A stretch of DNA of 64,000 nt from Flavobacterium psychrophilum. GTDB taxonomy: Bacteria > Bacteroidota > Bacteroidia > Flavobacteriales > Flavobacteriaceae. Below, piece by piece: positions 41,742 to 50,084 of the stretch (position 1 is the stretch's first letter; every line of letters starts with the position of its first letter). Made by a program: the position numbers and the translations under genes. The notes under the pieces were generated by a model. The model saw only the letters and a program-made list of their open reading frames with translations. It ran no database searches and was not told where the DNA came from. Where the stretch lies: assembly GCA_945890865.1 (NCBI GenBank), contig CAMDDB010000006.1:1-64000 (forward strand), written 5' to 3'.

Positions 41742-43331
41742 ATGTCAAGCGATTGTATCACGTATCAAAATTCGGGTTATTTTTCAAAACTCATCGTCGA
41801 TTATTTGGATGAAAAACCAGAGCTACAATCGTTATACAATCGCTTTCCAAAATTGGATAATTTTAAAGCCCAAATCGAAGAAAAGAAGGCAAATTACCCT
41901 ATTGAAAACCGTCAGATTCTTGTTTCAGCATTAGAAAAACAATACCACAATTTTACGCTTTCAGAACCCACAGCACTCAACATTCAATCACTAAAAGATT
42001 CGAATACCTTTACCATTACTACAGGACACCAATTGAATCTCTTTACCGGGCCATTATATTTTTTGTATAAAATTATTTCTACCATTAATCTATGCAAGGA
42101 ATTAAATGAAAAATACCCTGCTCAGCATTTTGTGCCTATCTATTGGATGGCTACAGAAGACCATGATTTTGACGAAATAAACTATTTTAATTATCACGAC
42201 AAAAAAATACAATGGAATCGGGAGAGCAAAGGACCTGTTGGCCGACTATCTAACCAGGGATTGGCTTCAGTATATAATCACTTTGCAGAAGAAATTGGAA
42301 CAGGAATTCACGCAAACTATCTAAAGAATTTATTTGAAAAAGCATATATATCCCATGAAAATTTAGCCGATGCTACTCGATTTATCGCTAACGAGTTGTT
42401 TAAAAAAGAAGGATTAGTAGTTATTGATGGTGATACAGAATCTTTGAAAAAAATATTCATTCCCTATGTAAAAAGAGAATTACTCGAACAAACTTCATAT
42501 AAAAAAGTAACAGAAACATTGCCAAATCTTTCTAGCTACACTATTCAAGTTAATCCGAGAGAGCTTAATTTATTTTTCATACAAGATAACCTCCGCGAAC
42601 GTATTGTTCTAGAAAACGGATATTACCGTGTCAATTCGACTTCAATTGTTTTTTCAAAAGAAGAGATACTTCTGGAATTGGAAAAAAATCCAACTCATTT
42701 TAGCCCGAATGTACTATTACGGCCTGTATATCAAGAAGTAATTTTACCTAATCTTTGCTACATTGGTGGTGGAGGAGAAATTGCCTATTGGCTAGAATTG
42801 AAATCCACTTTTGACGCTTATGGCTTAACATTTCCAATGATGTTACTTCGAAATTCTGCGCTTTTGGCTACTCAAAAACAAGCTTCAAAGTTGGCTAAAT
42901 TAGAACTAAATTGGTCCGATATGTTTTTGCCACAGCAAACACTTTTAGATAAAAGAACAAAAGAAAAATCAGAATTTACAATCGATTTTACACCACAAAA
43001 AAATCAATTACGTTCACAATTTGAACAATTGTATAATATAGCTAATCAAACCGACAAATCATTTCTAGGGGCCGTTTCAGCGCAGGAAAAAAAACAAATT
43101 AAAGGTTTAGAACAGTTAGAAAAGCGATTATTAAAAGCAGAAAAAAGAGTATTATCCGAGCAGTTGGATCAAATTGCAGGATTACAAAACGAATTGTTTC
43201 CAAAAGGCCATTTGCAAGAACGAAAGGCTAACTTTTCCTCCTATTTTGAAGAATTTGGTCCTTCATTGATAGAACAACTTCTTACAACCTTACAACCCTT
43301 AGAACAAAATTTTGATATTCTTATACTCTAA
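41742..43331 (+). CDS. bshC: Bacillithiol biosynthesis cysteine-adding enzyme BshC
   Basis: Adds Cys to glucosamine-malate in bacillithiol synthesis, a low-molecular-weight thiol. The 529-residue product starts MSSDCITYQNSGYFS, has TTGHQLNLFTGPLYFLYKI, the conserved PIYWMATEDHDFDEI, and PEWVLRPVYQEVI-like LLRPVYQEVILPNLCYIGGGGEIAYWLEL. The C-terminal coiled coil is typical. I reject the much longer frame to 41544, whose first 66 codons overlap the divergent radical SAM gene. bshA and bshB are not in the window. Confidence 0.92.
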   Translation: MSSDCITYQNSGYFSKLIVDYLDEKPELQSLYNRFPKLDNFKAQIEEKKANYPIENRQILVSALEKQYHNFTLSEPTALNIQSLKDSNTFTITTGHQLNLFTGPLYFLYKIISTINLCKELNEKYPAQHFVPIYWMATEDHDFDEINYFNYHDKKIQWNRESKGPVGRLSNQGLASVYNHFAEEIGTGIHANYLKNLFEKAYISHENLADATRFIANELFKKEGLVVIDGDTESLKKIFIPYVKRELLEQTSYKKVTETLPNLSSYTIQVNPRELNLFFIQDNLRERIVLENGYYRVNSTSIVFSKEEILLELEKNPTHFSPNVLLRPVYQEVILPNLCYIGGGGEIAYWLELKSTFDAYGLTFPMMLLRNSALLATQKQASKLAKLELNWSDMFLPQQTLLDKRTKEKSEFTIDFTPQKNQLRSQFEQLYNIANQTDKSFLGAVSAQEKKQIKGLEQLEKRLLKAEKRVLSEQLDQIAGLQNELFPKGHLQERKANFSSYFEEFGPSLIEQLLTTLQPLEQNFDILIL

Positions 43332-43398
43332 AGGGCAATTAATAGAATCTCTGTTCAAAAATAAGTAGATAATATTTCTATTTTTGAAGAAATATAGT

Positions 43399-43406
43399 TA
43401 TTTTTG
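43399..43406 (+). promoter_or_regulatory. -7 element of ndk
   Basis: TATTTTTG fits TAnnTTTG and lies 20 bp before the ATG. No TTG stands at the proper -33 distance. Confidence 0.45.
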
Positions 43407-43426
43407 CACCCAATAAAAACAAAAAA

Positions 43427-43846
43427 ATGGCAAGTAATAGAACTTTTACAATGATTAAACCAGATGCTGTTGAAAACGGACATATTGGTGGAATTTTAAA
43501 TATGATTGCTGAAGATGGGTTCAGAATTGTAGCAATGAAATTGACGCAATTAACAGTTGCAGATGCTCAAAAATTTTATGCCGTTCACAGTGAAAGACCT
43601 TTCTTTGGTGAATTAGTAGAATTTATGACTAGAGGCCCAATAGTGGCTGCTGTCTTAGAAAAAGAAAATGCCGTAGAAAGTTTCAGAAGTTTAATTGGCG
43701 CTACTAACCCAGCCGATGCCGCTGAAGGAACCATCCGTAAAAAATATGCTACTTCAATTGGAGAAAATGCCGTTCACGGATCCGATTCAAATGAAAATGC
43801 AGCGATTGAAAGTGCATTTCATTTTGCAGGAAGAGAGCAATTTTAA
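43427..43846 (+). CDS. ndk: Nucleoside diphosphate kinase
   Basis: Exchanges gamma-phosphates between nucleoside tri- and diphosphates. The 139-residue product has [18 protein letters not shown] at its start, [10 protein letters not shown], and the active site [12 protein letters not shown] with the phosphohistidine His117. Length is the family norm. Single gene with its own -7 element. Confidence 0.97.
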   Translation: MASNRTFTMIKPDAVENGHIGGILNMIAEDGFRIVAMKLTQLTVADAQKFYAVHSERPFFGELVEFMTRGPIVAAVLEKENAVESFRSLIGATNPADAAEGTIRKKYATSIGENAVHGSDSNENAAIESAFHFAGREQF

Positions 43847-43855
43847 GTAACAAAA

Positions 43856-43897
43856 TTCAATTGCAATTAGCTGATGAGTAACTTGTAATTAAAATAT
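43856..43897. repeat. Degenerate 7-bp tandem array after ndk
   Basis: AATTCAA, TTGCAAT, TAGCTGA, TGAGTAA, CTTGTAA, TTAAAAT follow in phase between the ndk stop and the terminator. The match between units is weak, so this is the least certain of the arrays. Confidence 0.35.
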
Positions 43898-43929
43898 AAA
43901 ATCCCGCTTTTAAATAGCGGGATTTTTTT
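43897..43929. terminator. Bidirectional terminator between ndk and DUF721 gene
   Basis: AAATCCCGCT (about 43899-43908) and AGCGGGATTT (43916-43925) with a short loop, As before and T7 after. Confidence 0.9.
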
Positions 43930-44224
43930 ATCGTAAAATCAAATGTTTCACTAGCTCTTTTCGCAATTCTTCATTAATCATTGTAATGATTTTGTCTTTC
44001 CCATAACTCAGTTCTTCCCGCAAAACAGCAGAAGATAGAGCAACATATAGGGTATTCCCTTTTAATTGAATTTCAGTTGTATACGTATTTACCCCATTGC
44101 CCATAACATTTTGCCATGCTTCACGCACGTTGACCACATCGATACCCATTTCTAATTTATTTTGAACAATAAATTGTTTGAGCACATCGGCAATAGAATT
44201 TTCTTCATTGAATCGTTTAGCCAT
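43928..44224 (-). CDS. DUF721 (DciA-like) family protein
   Basis: 98 residues: FNEENSIADVLKQFIVQNKLE, then INVVNVREAWQNVMGNGVNTYT-like VVNVREAWQNVMGNGVNTYT and KGNTLYVALSSAVLREELSY, which are the DUF721 pattern. In many bacteria this domain occurs in DciA, which loads the replicative helicase; the short Bacteroidetes form has not been tested as far as I know. It starts 1 bp after the upstream lipoprotein gene's stop, so the two are cotranscribed. Confidence 0.85.
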   Translation of the reverse strand: MAKRFNEENSIADVLKQFIVQNKLEMGIDVVNVREAWQNVMGNGVNTYTTEIQLKGNTLYVALSSAVLREELSYGKDKIITMINEELRKELVKHLILR

Positions 44225-44225
44225 A

Positions 44226-44645
44226 CTATTTTACTGAAAATTTGACCGGTCTTTTATAATGGTAGACTAATTCTTGTTGATTTTTTACTATGAATTCATC
44301 TTTGCTTACTGCAATTATTTCTTCGTTCCATTGCGCATAATTAGTTTTATAATGCAAGATGGCCGAACCCTCTTCAAGACTAATATACACCGATTCCTTC
44401 AAATTATTTGTCAAATAGCTGCCGTCTACTTGCGGCATTACTTTCGTTCTAAAACCTTTATTTTTAACCAATTTAAAGTAATCAATTGTTTCATTGACTT
44501 TATATTCTTTTTTTTCACCATTGGGTAAAATTACTTTTTCTATTTCCCAGTACCCATTTAGATTATTCAAATCTGACTCGGTAATGTTTTGCTTACAAGA
44601 AAATCCTAAAGTTGCTATAACAAATACGATGAATAGTTTTTTCAT
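44226..44645 (-). CDS. Lipocalin-like small lipoprotein
   Basis: 139 residues. Signal peptide MKKLFIVFVIATLGFSC with lipobox Cys17, then LNNLNGYWEIEKVILPNGEKKEY, which resembles the opening strand of lipocalin-type lipoproteins common in flavobacteria, and beta-rich sequence to the end. Probably exported to the periplasm or outer membrane. Function unknown. First of a two-gene unit with the DUF721 gene. Confidence 0.72.
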   Translation of the reverse strand: MKKLFIVFVIATLGFSCKQNITESDLNNLNGYWEIEKVILPNGEKKEYKVNETIDYFKLVKNKGFRTKVMPQVDGSYLTNNLKESVYISLEEGSAILHYKTNYAQWNEEIIAVSKDEFIVKNQQELVYHYKRPVKFSVK

Positions 44646-44747
44646 TTTTCTGTACTAATAAGGTCTAAAATTACAATTATTTCTGATTTGAATTAAACAA
44701 TTTCTTACTTTTATTGTCCTATGTCAGCAAGTAACGAAAGTATTATT

Positions 44748-45815
44748 ATGAAAAACTATATTTTTGTGTTATTCATTGTGTTTTTTATATTTGGTTGTGA
44801 CCAAAACGACTGCGGTTGCAATGCGCCTGAAGAAATCATGTATTTCCCACCCATTGGTTCATCTATTTGGGAAACAAAAACCATTGAAAGTGTGGGATGG
44901 AATCAATCACAAGTGCAGCCATTGTTAGATTATTTAGCATTAAAAAATACAAAAAGTTTTATAATATTGCACAACGGAAAAATTGTGCTGGAAAATTATT
45001 TTAATGGTCATACGGCATCAACAGCATGGTATTGGGCAAGTGCAGGAAAAACATTAACTGCTACCGTAACAGGAATTGCTGAGCAGGAAGGTTTTTTAAA
45101 TAGTAACCATAAAGTTTCCAACTATCTAGGAACAGGTTGGACTAGTGCTCCATTAGCTAAAGAAAATCTAATTTCGATTAAGCATCTTTTAAGTATGACA
45201 TCTGGTCTAAATGACGCATTAGGCGATGATGTATCTCCATCAAATTTACAATATGCAGCCGATGCTGAAACACGATGGGCTTATCATAATGTGTATGTAA
45301 AATTACAAGATGTTGTAGCAACTTCAACTGGACAAACTTGGGAGAATTATTTCAATACAAAGTTGAGAGATAAAATTGGAATGACTGGAGGCCTTTGGGT
45401 ACAAAATGCCGGCTTAAGTGTTTATTGGAGTAATACGAGAAGTATGGCACGATTTGGTTTATTAACTCTAAACAAAGGTAAATGGCAAAATAATCAAATT
45501 GTTCCTAAAAGTTATATGCAACTTGCCACAACTACTTCACAAAACATAAATTTGGCTTATGGCTATTTGTGGTGGCTGAATGGAAAATCTAGCTATAGAT
45601 TGCCTCAAATTCAAATTCAATTTAACGGAAAAATAATTCCAACTGCACCCGATGATTTATATTGTGCTTTGGGTAAAAATGATCAAAAAATATATGTTGT
45701 TCCCAGTAGAAAATTAGTCATTATCAGAATGGGAAATGCAGCAGATGATAGCAATATGGCACTTTCCGATTTTGATGAGGTATTATGGGAAAAAATTAGC
45801 GCTTTGATTGACTAA
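44748..45815 (+). CDS. Beta-lactamase-related serine hydrolase, lipoprotein
   Basis: 355 residues from the second ATG, which gives a clean lipoprotein signal (hydrophobic stretch and FIFGC, Cys17). The family features are the Ser-x-x-Lys in YWASAGKTLTATVTG, Tyr-x-Asn in WAYHNVYVKLQDV, and YGYLWWLNGKSSYRLPQIQIQ, all as in class C beta-lactamase / esterase EstB-like hydrolases. It probably acts in the periplasm on peptides, esters or D-amino acid peptides; resistance function cannot be inferred. An ATG nine codons upstream (44721) is possible. Confidence 0.85.
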   Translation: MKNYIFVLFIVFFIFGCDQNDCGCNAPEEIMYFPPIGSSIWETKTIESVGWNQSQVQPLLDYLALKNTKSFIILHNGKIVLENYFNGHTASTAWYWASAGKTLTATVTGIAEQEGFLNSNHKVSNYLGTGWTSAPLAKENLISIKHLLSMTSGLNDALGDDVSPSNLQYAADAETRWAYHNVYVKLQDVVATSTGQTWENYFNTKLRDKIGMTGGLWVQNAGLSVYWSNTRSMARFGLLTLNKGKWQNNQIVPKSYMQLATTTSQNINLAYGYLWWLNGKSSYRLPQIQIQFNGKIIPTAPDDLYCALGKNDQKIYVVPSRKLVIIRMGNAADDSNMALSDFDEVLWEKISALID

Positions 45816-45995
45816 TTATTTCTGTATTTTTTTCTTAGCACTTGTAAGTTTAATAATAACATACATAATAATAGCAAAAGATATCAAGCGCAAAGCCATA
45901 TAAACAAAACCTATTTCGTCAAAAGGGATTGCTATAAGTGCCAATACTAAAGCTACTAATAGTAACTTAACCATTTTATATTTTAAAAATTCCAT
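45816..45995 (-). CDS. Tiny membrane protein downstream of ftsY
   Basis: A 59-residue open frame starting ATG at 45995: MEFLKYKMVKLLLVALVLAL, then IPFDEIGFVYMALRLISFAII and a Lys-rich end (SAKKKIQK). Two hydrophobic segments of about 15-18 residues suggest two membrane helices with both ends inside. It starts 6 bp after the ftsY stop and its own stop abuts the stop of the convergent hydrolase gene, so it is probably translated from the ftsY message. I do not recognise the family. Confidence 0.6.
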   Translation of the reverse strand: MEFLKYKMVKLLLVALVLALIAIPFDEIGFVYMALRLISFAIIMYVIIKLTSAKKKIQK

Positions 45996-46001
45996 CTGTT
46001 T

Positions 46002-46982
46002 TTATTTAAAAAATGAATCTACAAATTCATACTTATTGAAAACGTGTAGGTCTTCAATTCCTTCACCAATACCAATATATTTAACGGGTATTTGAAATTG
46101 ATCTGAAATACCAATTACAACACCCCCTTTTGCAGTTCCGTCTAATTTTGTAACGGCTAAACAAGTAACTTCGGTTGCAGCGGTAAATTGTTTGGCTTGT
46201 TCAAAAGCATTTTGACCTGTTGAACCATCTAATACAAGAAGTACGTCATTGGGTGTGTCTTCCACTACCTTTTGCATTACTTTTTTCACTTTTGAAAGTT
46301 CATTCATTAAGCCTACTTTATTATGCAAACGACCAGCAGTATCAATAATAACAATATCTGCGTTTTGTGCTACAGCGCTTTGTAAGGTGTCAAATGCAAC
46401 CGATGCAGGATCACTACCCATTTGTTGTTTTACAACTGGCACACCTACTCTATCGGCCCAAATTTGCAATTGGTCAATGGCAGCTGCTCTAAACGTATCT
46501 GCGGCACCTAATACTACTTTATAGCCTGCTTTTTTAAATTGATAGGCTAATTTTCCAATGGTTGTGGTTTTTCCTACACCATTGACACCAACCACCATTA
46601 TTACATAGGGTTTTGTTCCAGCAGGAATTGAAAACTCTGTAGCTTCGCCCGAATTGGTCTCCGATAACAAACTGGCAATTTCTTCCCGTAAAATGCTGTT
46701 TAGTTCATCGGTACCCAAATACTTATCTTTTGAAACGCGCTCTTCAATGCGTTCAATAATTTTTAATGTGGTATTTACCCCTACATCTGAAGAAACCAAT
46801 ATTTCCTCTAAATTATCTAAAACCTCATCATCTACCTTTGACTTACCGGCAACGGCTTTGGTTAATTTAGAAAAAAAAGAAGTCTTCGTTTTTTCCAAAC
46901 CTTTATCCAGGGTTTGCTTTTCGAGTTCTGATAAAATGGGTTCTTTCTTTTCGGAAGCAAATATTTTTTTTAAAAAACTCAT
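46002..46982 (-). CDS. ftsY: Signal recognition particle receptor FtsY
   Basis: GTPase that docks the SRP-ribosome complex at the inner membrane. The 326-residue product has a short acidic/Lys N-terminal (A) region and a complete NG domain: GVNGVGKTTTIGKLA (G1, about 131-145), DTFRAAAIDQLQ (G2), DTAGRL (G3), TKLDGTAKGG (G4), and GIGEGIEDLHVF (G5). Short A-domain is usual in Bacteroidetes. It lies downstream of the rpmB-rpmG-DUF4295 cluster beyond a terminator. Confidence 0.97.
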   Translation of the reverse strand: MSFLKKIFASEKKEPILSELEKQTLDKGLEKTKTSFFSKLTKAVAGKSKVDDEVLDNLEEILVSSDVGVNTTLKIIERIEERVSKDKYLGTDELNSILREEIASLLSETNSGEATEFSIPAGTKPYVIMVVGVNGVGKTTTIGKLAYQFKKAGYKVVLGAADTFRAAAIDQLQIWADRVGVPVVKQQMGSDPASVAFDTLQSAVAQNADIVIIDTAGRLHNKVGLMNELSKVKKVMQKVVEDTPNDVLLVLDGSTGQNAFEQAKQFTAATEVTCLAVTKLDGTAKGGVVIGISDQFQIPVKYIGIGEGIEDLHVFNKYEFVDSFFK

Positions 46983-47045
46983 GGGTTTTAATTTCTGTTT
47001 ACTAATAATAAATGATTTAACTCATTGCTAGTTGACAACAAATGT

Positions 47046-47081
47046 AAAAATAAAAAAGCTACTTTCAAACGAAAGTAGCTT
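47046..47081 (-). terminator. Terminator of the rpmB-rpmG-DUF4295 cluster
   Basis: AGCTACTTTC (47057-47066) and GAAAGTAGCT (47071-47080), 4-base loop, and on the minus strand a T7 tail. It lies 24 bp after the DUF4295 stop and 64 bp before ftsY, so ftsY has a promoter of its own or receives read-through. Confidence 0.85.
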
Positions 47082-47103
47082 ATCTATATAATTGTGAGTT
47101 GAA

Positions 47104-47256
47104 TTATTTCTTTTTCAAGAATTCATCAACTAATTCAGGAGCCATCACAGATTCAACGAATGTGTAAGCGCCAGTTTTTGGAGATTTAACCATTTTGATA
47201 GCTTTGGTTAATCTTTTAGAAGCTGTTTGTAAAGTTGCTACGGTTTTCTTTGCCAT
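47104..47256 (-). CDS. DUF4295 family small basic protein (probably ribosomal)
   Basis: A 50-residue basic protein, MAKKTVATLQTASKRLTKAI, then KMVKSPKTGAYTFVESVM and a terminal FLKKK. It is encoded right after rpmG and rpmB in one run (8 bp gap) as in nearly all Bacteroidetes. A cryo-EM study of the Flavobacterium johnsoniae ribosome reported a new large-subunit protein, bL38. I believe this is the family but cannot confirm it here. Gene context and composition support a ribosomal role. Confidence 0.8.
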   Translation of the reverse strand: MAKKTVATLQTASKRLTKAIKMVKSPKTGAYTFVESVMAPELVDEFLKKK

Positions 47257-47264
47257 GACTTATC

Positions 47265-47447
47265 TTATTTAATTTCTTTGTGTACAGTTACTCTTTTCAA
47301 AATTGGATTAAATTTTTTAATCTCTAATCTATCTGGAGTATTTTTTTTATTTTTAGTTGTAATGTAACGAGAAGTTCCAGGAACTCCTGAAGTCTTGTGT
47401 TCAGTACATTCTAAAATAACTTGGATTCTATTACCTTTCTTTGCCAT
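47265..47447 (-). CDS. rpmG: 50S ribosomal protein L33
   Basis: 60 residues: [20 protein letters not shown], then [22 protein letters not shown] and the end RVTVHKEIK. Matches L33. The zinc-binding cysteines of C+ forms are missing except the Cys in LEC, so it is a C-minus type. Cotranscribed with rpmB and DUF4295. Confidence 0.96.
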
Positions 47448-47468
47448 TTTGATATATATTATTGCGGA

Positions 47469-47711
47469 TTATACAGATTTAACAAATCCGTTTGCTTTTG
47501 CATTTTTTAATACAGCAGCAATTCCATTTTTATTAATAGTTTTTAATGCAGCCGTTGAAATTTTCAACGTTACCCATCTATCTTCTTCAGGAATGTAAAA
47601 ACGTTTTTTTACTAAGTTAACAGAGAATTTTCTCTTTGTTTTGTTCATAGCGTGAGAAACATTGTTCCCTACCATTGCTCTTTTACCCGTAAGTTCACAA
47701 ACTCTTGACAT
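47469..47711 (-). CDS. rpmB: 50S ribosomal protein L28
   Basis: 80 residues: MSRVCELTGKRAMVGNNVSHAMNKTKR (core GKRAMVGNNVSHA), RKFSVNLVKKRFY, EDRWVTLKISTAALKTI and KANGFVKSV. First gene of the rpmB-rpmG-DUF4295 unit. A weak -7-like TTTCTTTG lies on the minus strand about 40 bp upstream. Confidence 0.97.
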   Translation of the reverse strand: MSRVCELTGKRAMVGNNVSHAMNKTKRKFSVNLVKKRFYIPEEDRWVTLKISTAALKTINKNGIAAVLKNAKANGFVKSV

Positions 47712-47789
47712 TATTATTCAGCTTTATTCGTTATCTAAAATCAGGGTGCAAAGAAACAAAATCGATTTCATATACACAACTATCTTTTA

Positions 47790-49037
47790 TTATTTTTTTA
47801 AAATTTCTTTGTAAAGAAGTTCCAATGATTTTCCAACAGTCCTATCTATTACCTTTTCACGGGGTTGTCCAAAATTAAATTCCTCTACAAAAACGCTATC
47901 AGGCGTAGCAATTGCAATGAATACAATTCCTACTTCTGCAGCTGAATCACCTTTTGCAGGACCTGCATTTCCGGTAGTTGCAATTGCATAATCTACCTGC
48001 ATCATTTTTTGAAGTCCAAGCGCCATTTGTGTTGCTACTTCAGCGCTTACAACGCTATGTCTTTCAATTGTTGCTTTTGAAACTCCTAAAATTGAAATTT
48101 TGGCGGATGTAGCATAACTTACCACACTTCCTTTAAAATAATTTGAAGCTCCTGAAACTGACGTTAGTGTAGCTGCAATTTTACCACCAGTACAACTCTC
48201 TGCCGTTGCCAATGTTAATTTATTTTCAGTCAATAATCGACCCAATACCACTTCGATTGTTTCATCTTCGTTGTAACCTACAATGATATCATGAAGTAGC
48301 AGATCCAATTGCTGAACCTGCTTTGTTATTTCAGCTTGAAGTTGTTCTTTATTGGCGCCTCGAGCTGTTAAACGCAATCTTACTTTTCCTGGACTTGGCA
48401 AATAGGCAAGCTTGATAAAATCTGGCAAATTATCTTCCCAAGTTTCGATTTGTTCGGCAATTAAACTTTCCCCCCTTCCATAGGTCATTAAGGTTTGATG
48501 AATAATAAAGGGACGTTCAAATTTTGATACCAAACTTGGTATTACATCATGATCCATCAAATACTTCATTTCGTAGGGTACACCTGGCAATGAAATAAAA
48601 ACCGTTTCCTCTTTTTCCATCCACATTCCTGGAGCAGTTCCCACCTTATTGTAGAACACTTTTGCCGTTGAGGGCACTAAAGCTTGTTCAATATTAATTG
48701 GCGTAATAGGTCGCTTGTAAATTCCTTCGATTAACGCTTTTACATGAGATAATACTACCTCATTTTCTACTAAATAATCATCAAAATAATCACAAAATGT
48801 TTTTTTTGTGATATCGTCTTTTGTAGGACCCAATCCGCCGGTAATGATCACAACTTGAACCCTATTTTGTAATTTTCTAAACGTTTGTAATATATGTGTT
48901 TTATCATCAGAAATAGAGACCATTTCATGGGTTTCAATTCCAATTTTATCGAGAGCTTTAGCTATGTAAGAAGAATTCGTGTCAACAATTTGACCAATAA
49001 GAATTTCATCACCAATAGTAACAATTGCTGCTTTCAT
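47790..49037 (-). CDS. cinA: CinA family protein (nicotinamide-nucleotide amidase / ADP-ribose pyrophosphatase)
   Basis: 415 residues. The N-terminal MoCF-like domain has [18 protein letters not shown] and [17 protein letters not shown]. The C-terminal CinA domain starts near residue 255 and shows [34 protein letters not shown] and [20 protein letters not shown]. The full-length form repairs or recycles pyridine nucleotides (NMN deamidation). Neighbours do not bear on its role. Confidence 0.95.
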   Translation of the reverse strand: MKAAIVTIGDEILIGQIVDTNSSYIAKALDKIGIETHEMVSISDDKTHILQTFRKLQNRVQVVIITGGLGPTKDDITKKTFCDYFDDYLVENEVVLSHVKALIEGIYKRPITPINIEQALVPSTAKVFYNKVGTAPGMWMEKEETVFISLPGVPYEMKYLMDHDVIPSLVSKFERPFIIHQTLMTYGRGESLIAEQIETWEDNLPDFIKLAYLPSPGKVRLRLTARGANKEQLQAEITKQVQQLDLLLHDIIVGYNEDETIEVVLGRLLTENKLTLATAESCTGGKIAATLTSVSGASNYFKGSVVSYATSAKISILGVSKATIERHSVVSAEVATQMALGLQKMMQVDYAIATTGNAGPAKGDSAAEVGIVFIAIATPDSVFVEEFNFGQPREKVIDRTVGKSLELLYKEILKK

Positions 49038-49058
49038 TTTGTGTTTATTTTTTGAAAT

Positions 49059-49403
49059 TTACAATTTAAAATCCTTTTTGATTTCCTTAATTGCTAAGTC
49101 GATTCGATCTTTTAATGATTTATAGACTTCCTTGATTTCTTTGCGCTTCCCTTCTGTTTTGGTCCACGACATGATTTGAAGATTTTCTTCGTAAGACATA
49201 TCCATTCCTAATAAGTCCAAAGTTGGCTTTATTTTGTGGCACGCAGCATAAGTGCGGGAATAATCTTTTTCTTCTATAGCTAATTTAATAGTTTTCATTT
49301 CTGAGGGAACTTCTTCTAGAAACAAGGTTACTATTTGTAATGCAAATTCGGTATCGTTTTCCGAAATTTCATACACTTTTGCAAGATTATACTGTAAAGC
49401 CAT
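49059..49403 (-). CDS. Hpt domain protein (histidine phosphotransfer)
   Basis: 114 residues, four-helix bundle. The phosphorylatable His is His56 in RTYAACHKIKPTLDLLGMDM, with the conserved pattern H-K-x-K-x-x-x-x-x-x-G. It stands alone, without a kinase or response regulator nearby, so partners are unknown. Stop to start distance to the FAH gene is 1 bp, so it shares a transcript with it. Confidence 0.87.
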   Translation of the reverse strand: MALQYNLAKVYEISENDTEFALQIVTLFLEEVPSEMKTIKLAIEEKDYSRTYAACHKIKPTLDLLGMDMSYEENLQIMSWTKTEGKRKEIKEVYKSLKDRIDLAIKEIKKDFKL

Positions 49404-49404
49404 A

Positions 49405-50016
49405 CTACTTAATTTGTATTTTAAAGAGTGATTTACCTTCGATAAACCCTTCTAAAACATCACCTTCTGAAACTTTTGCAACTCCTTTTGGTGTTCCTGT
49501 AAAAATGATATCTCCTTTTTTTAACGTAAAAAACTGAGAAACATAAGCCACTAAAGCATCGATATTCCAAAGCATCAATTCTGTATTTCCTTTTTGTGCT
49601 GATTGCCCGTTGGATAGCAACTCAAAGTTAATATTTTCCATTGAATGCAACTCTTTTTTCGGTAAAAAGGCACCAATTACCGCTGAATGGTCAAAAGCTT
49701 TTGCTTTTTCCCACGGCAATCCATTTTCTTTTAATTGCGCTTGAACATCTCTAGCTGTAAAATCGATTCCTAAACCAATCTCATCATAATATTTATGAGC
49801 AAATTTGGGATCAATATATTTACCTACTTTACAAATTTTAACCAAAACTTCTACCTCATGGTGCACATCATTACTAAAAGCAGGAATCACAAACGGTGTC
49901 TTTTTGGGCAAAACTGCGGTATCAGGCTTTAAAAAAATAACCGGTTCCGTGGGTTTTTCGTTATTTAGTTCCGAAATATGGTCTGGATAATTGCGACCGA
50001 TACAGATTATTTTCAT
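49405..50016 (-). CDS. Fumarylacetoacetate hydrolase family protein
   Basis: 203 residues, FAH superfamily: MKIICIGRNYPDHISELNNE, FLKPDTAVL, the metal-binding DVHHEVEVLVKICKVGKYI with the conserved Glu, and TGTPKGVAKVSEGDVLEG. Small members of this family include oxaloacetate decarboxylases and acylpyruvases; the exact substrate is open. It precedes the Hpt gene in one unit, and an 8-unit 7-bp repeat array lies between it and the exonuclease gene. Confidence 0.88.
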   Translation of the reverse strand: MKIICIGRNYPDHISELNNEKPTEPVIFLKPDTAVLPKKTPFVIPAFSNDVHHEVEVLVKICKVGKYIDPKFAHKYYDEIGLGIDFTARDVQAQLKENGLPWEKAKAFDHSAVIGAFLPKKELHSMENINFELLSNGQSAQKGNTELMLWNIDALVAYVSQFFTLKKGDIIFTGTPKGVAKVSEGDVLEGFIEGKSLFKIQIK

Positions 50017-50028
50017 TTTATTTAATTG

Positions 50029-50084
50029 TTGGAAGATGGAAGCAAACTACTCCCAGCTTCTAGCTTCAAACTTCTAGCTTTTAG
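50029..50084. repeat. 7-bp tandem array between exonuclease and FAH genes
   Basis: Eight heptamers in phase: TTGGAAG, ATGGAAG, CAAACTA, CTCCCAG, CTTCTAG, CTTCAAA, CTTCTAG, CTTTTAG. It begins 12 bp upstream of the FAH start and includes the stop codon of the exonuclease gene (50074-50076). Confidence 0.7.

Noticed and set aside
44721..44747. First ATG of the beta-lactamase-like gene
   Set aside because: Possible, but nine extra polar residues would precede a complete lipoprotein signal, so the second ATG is preferred.
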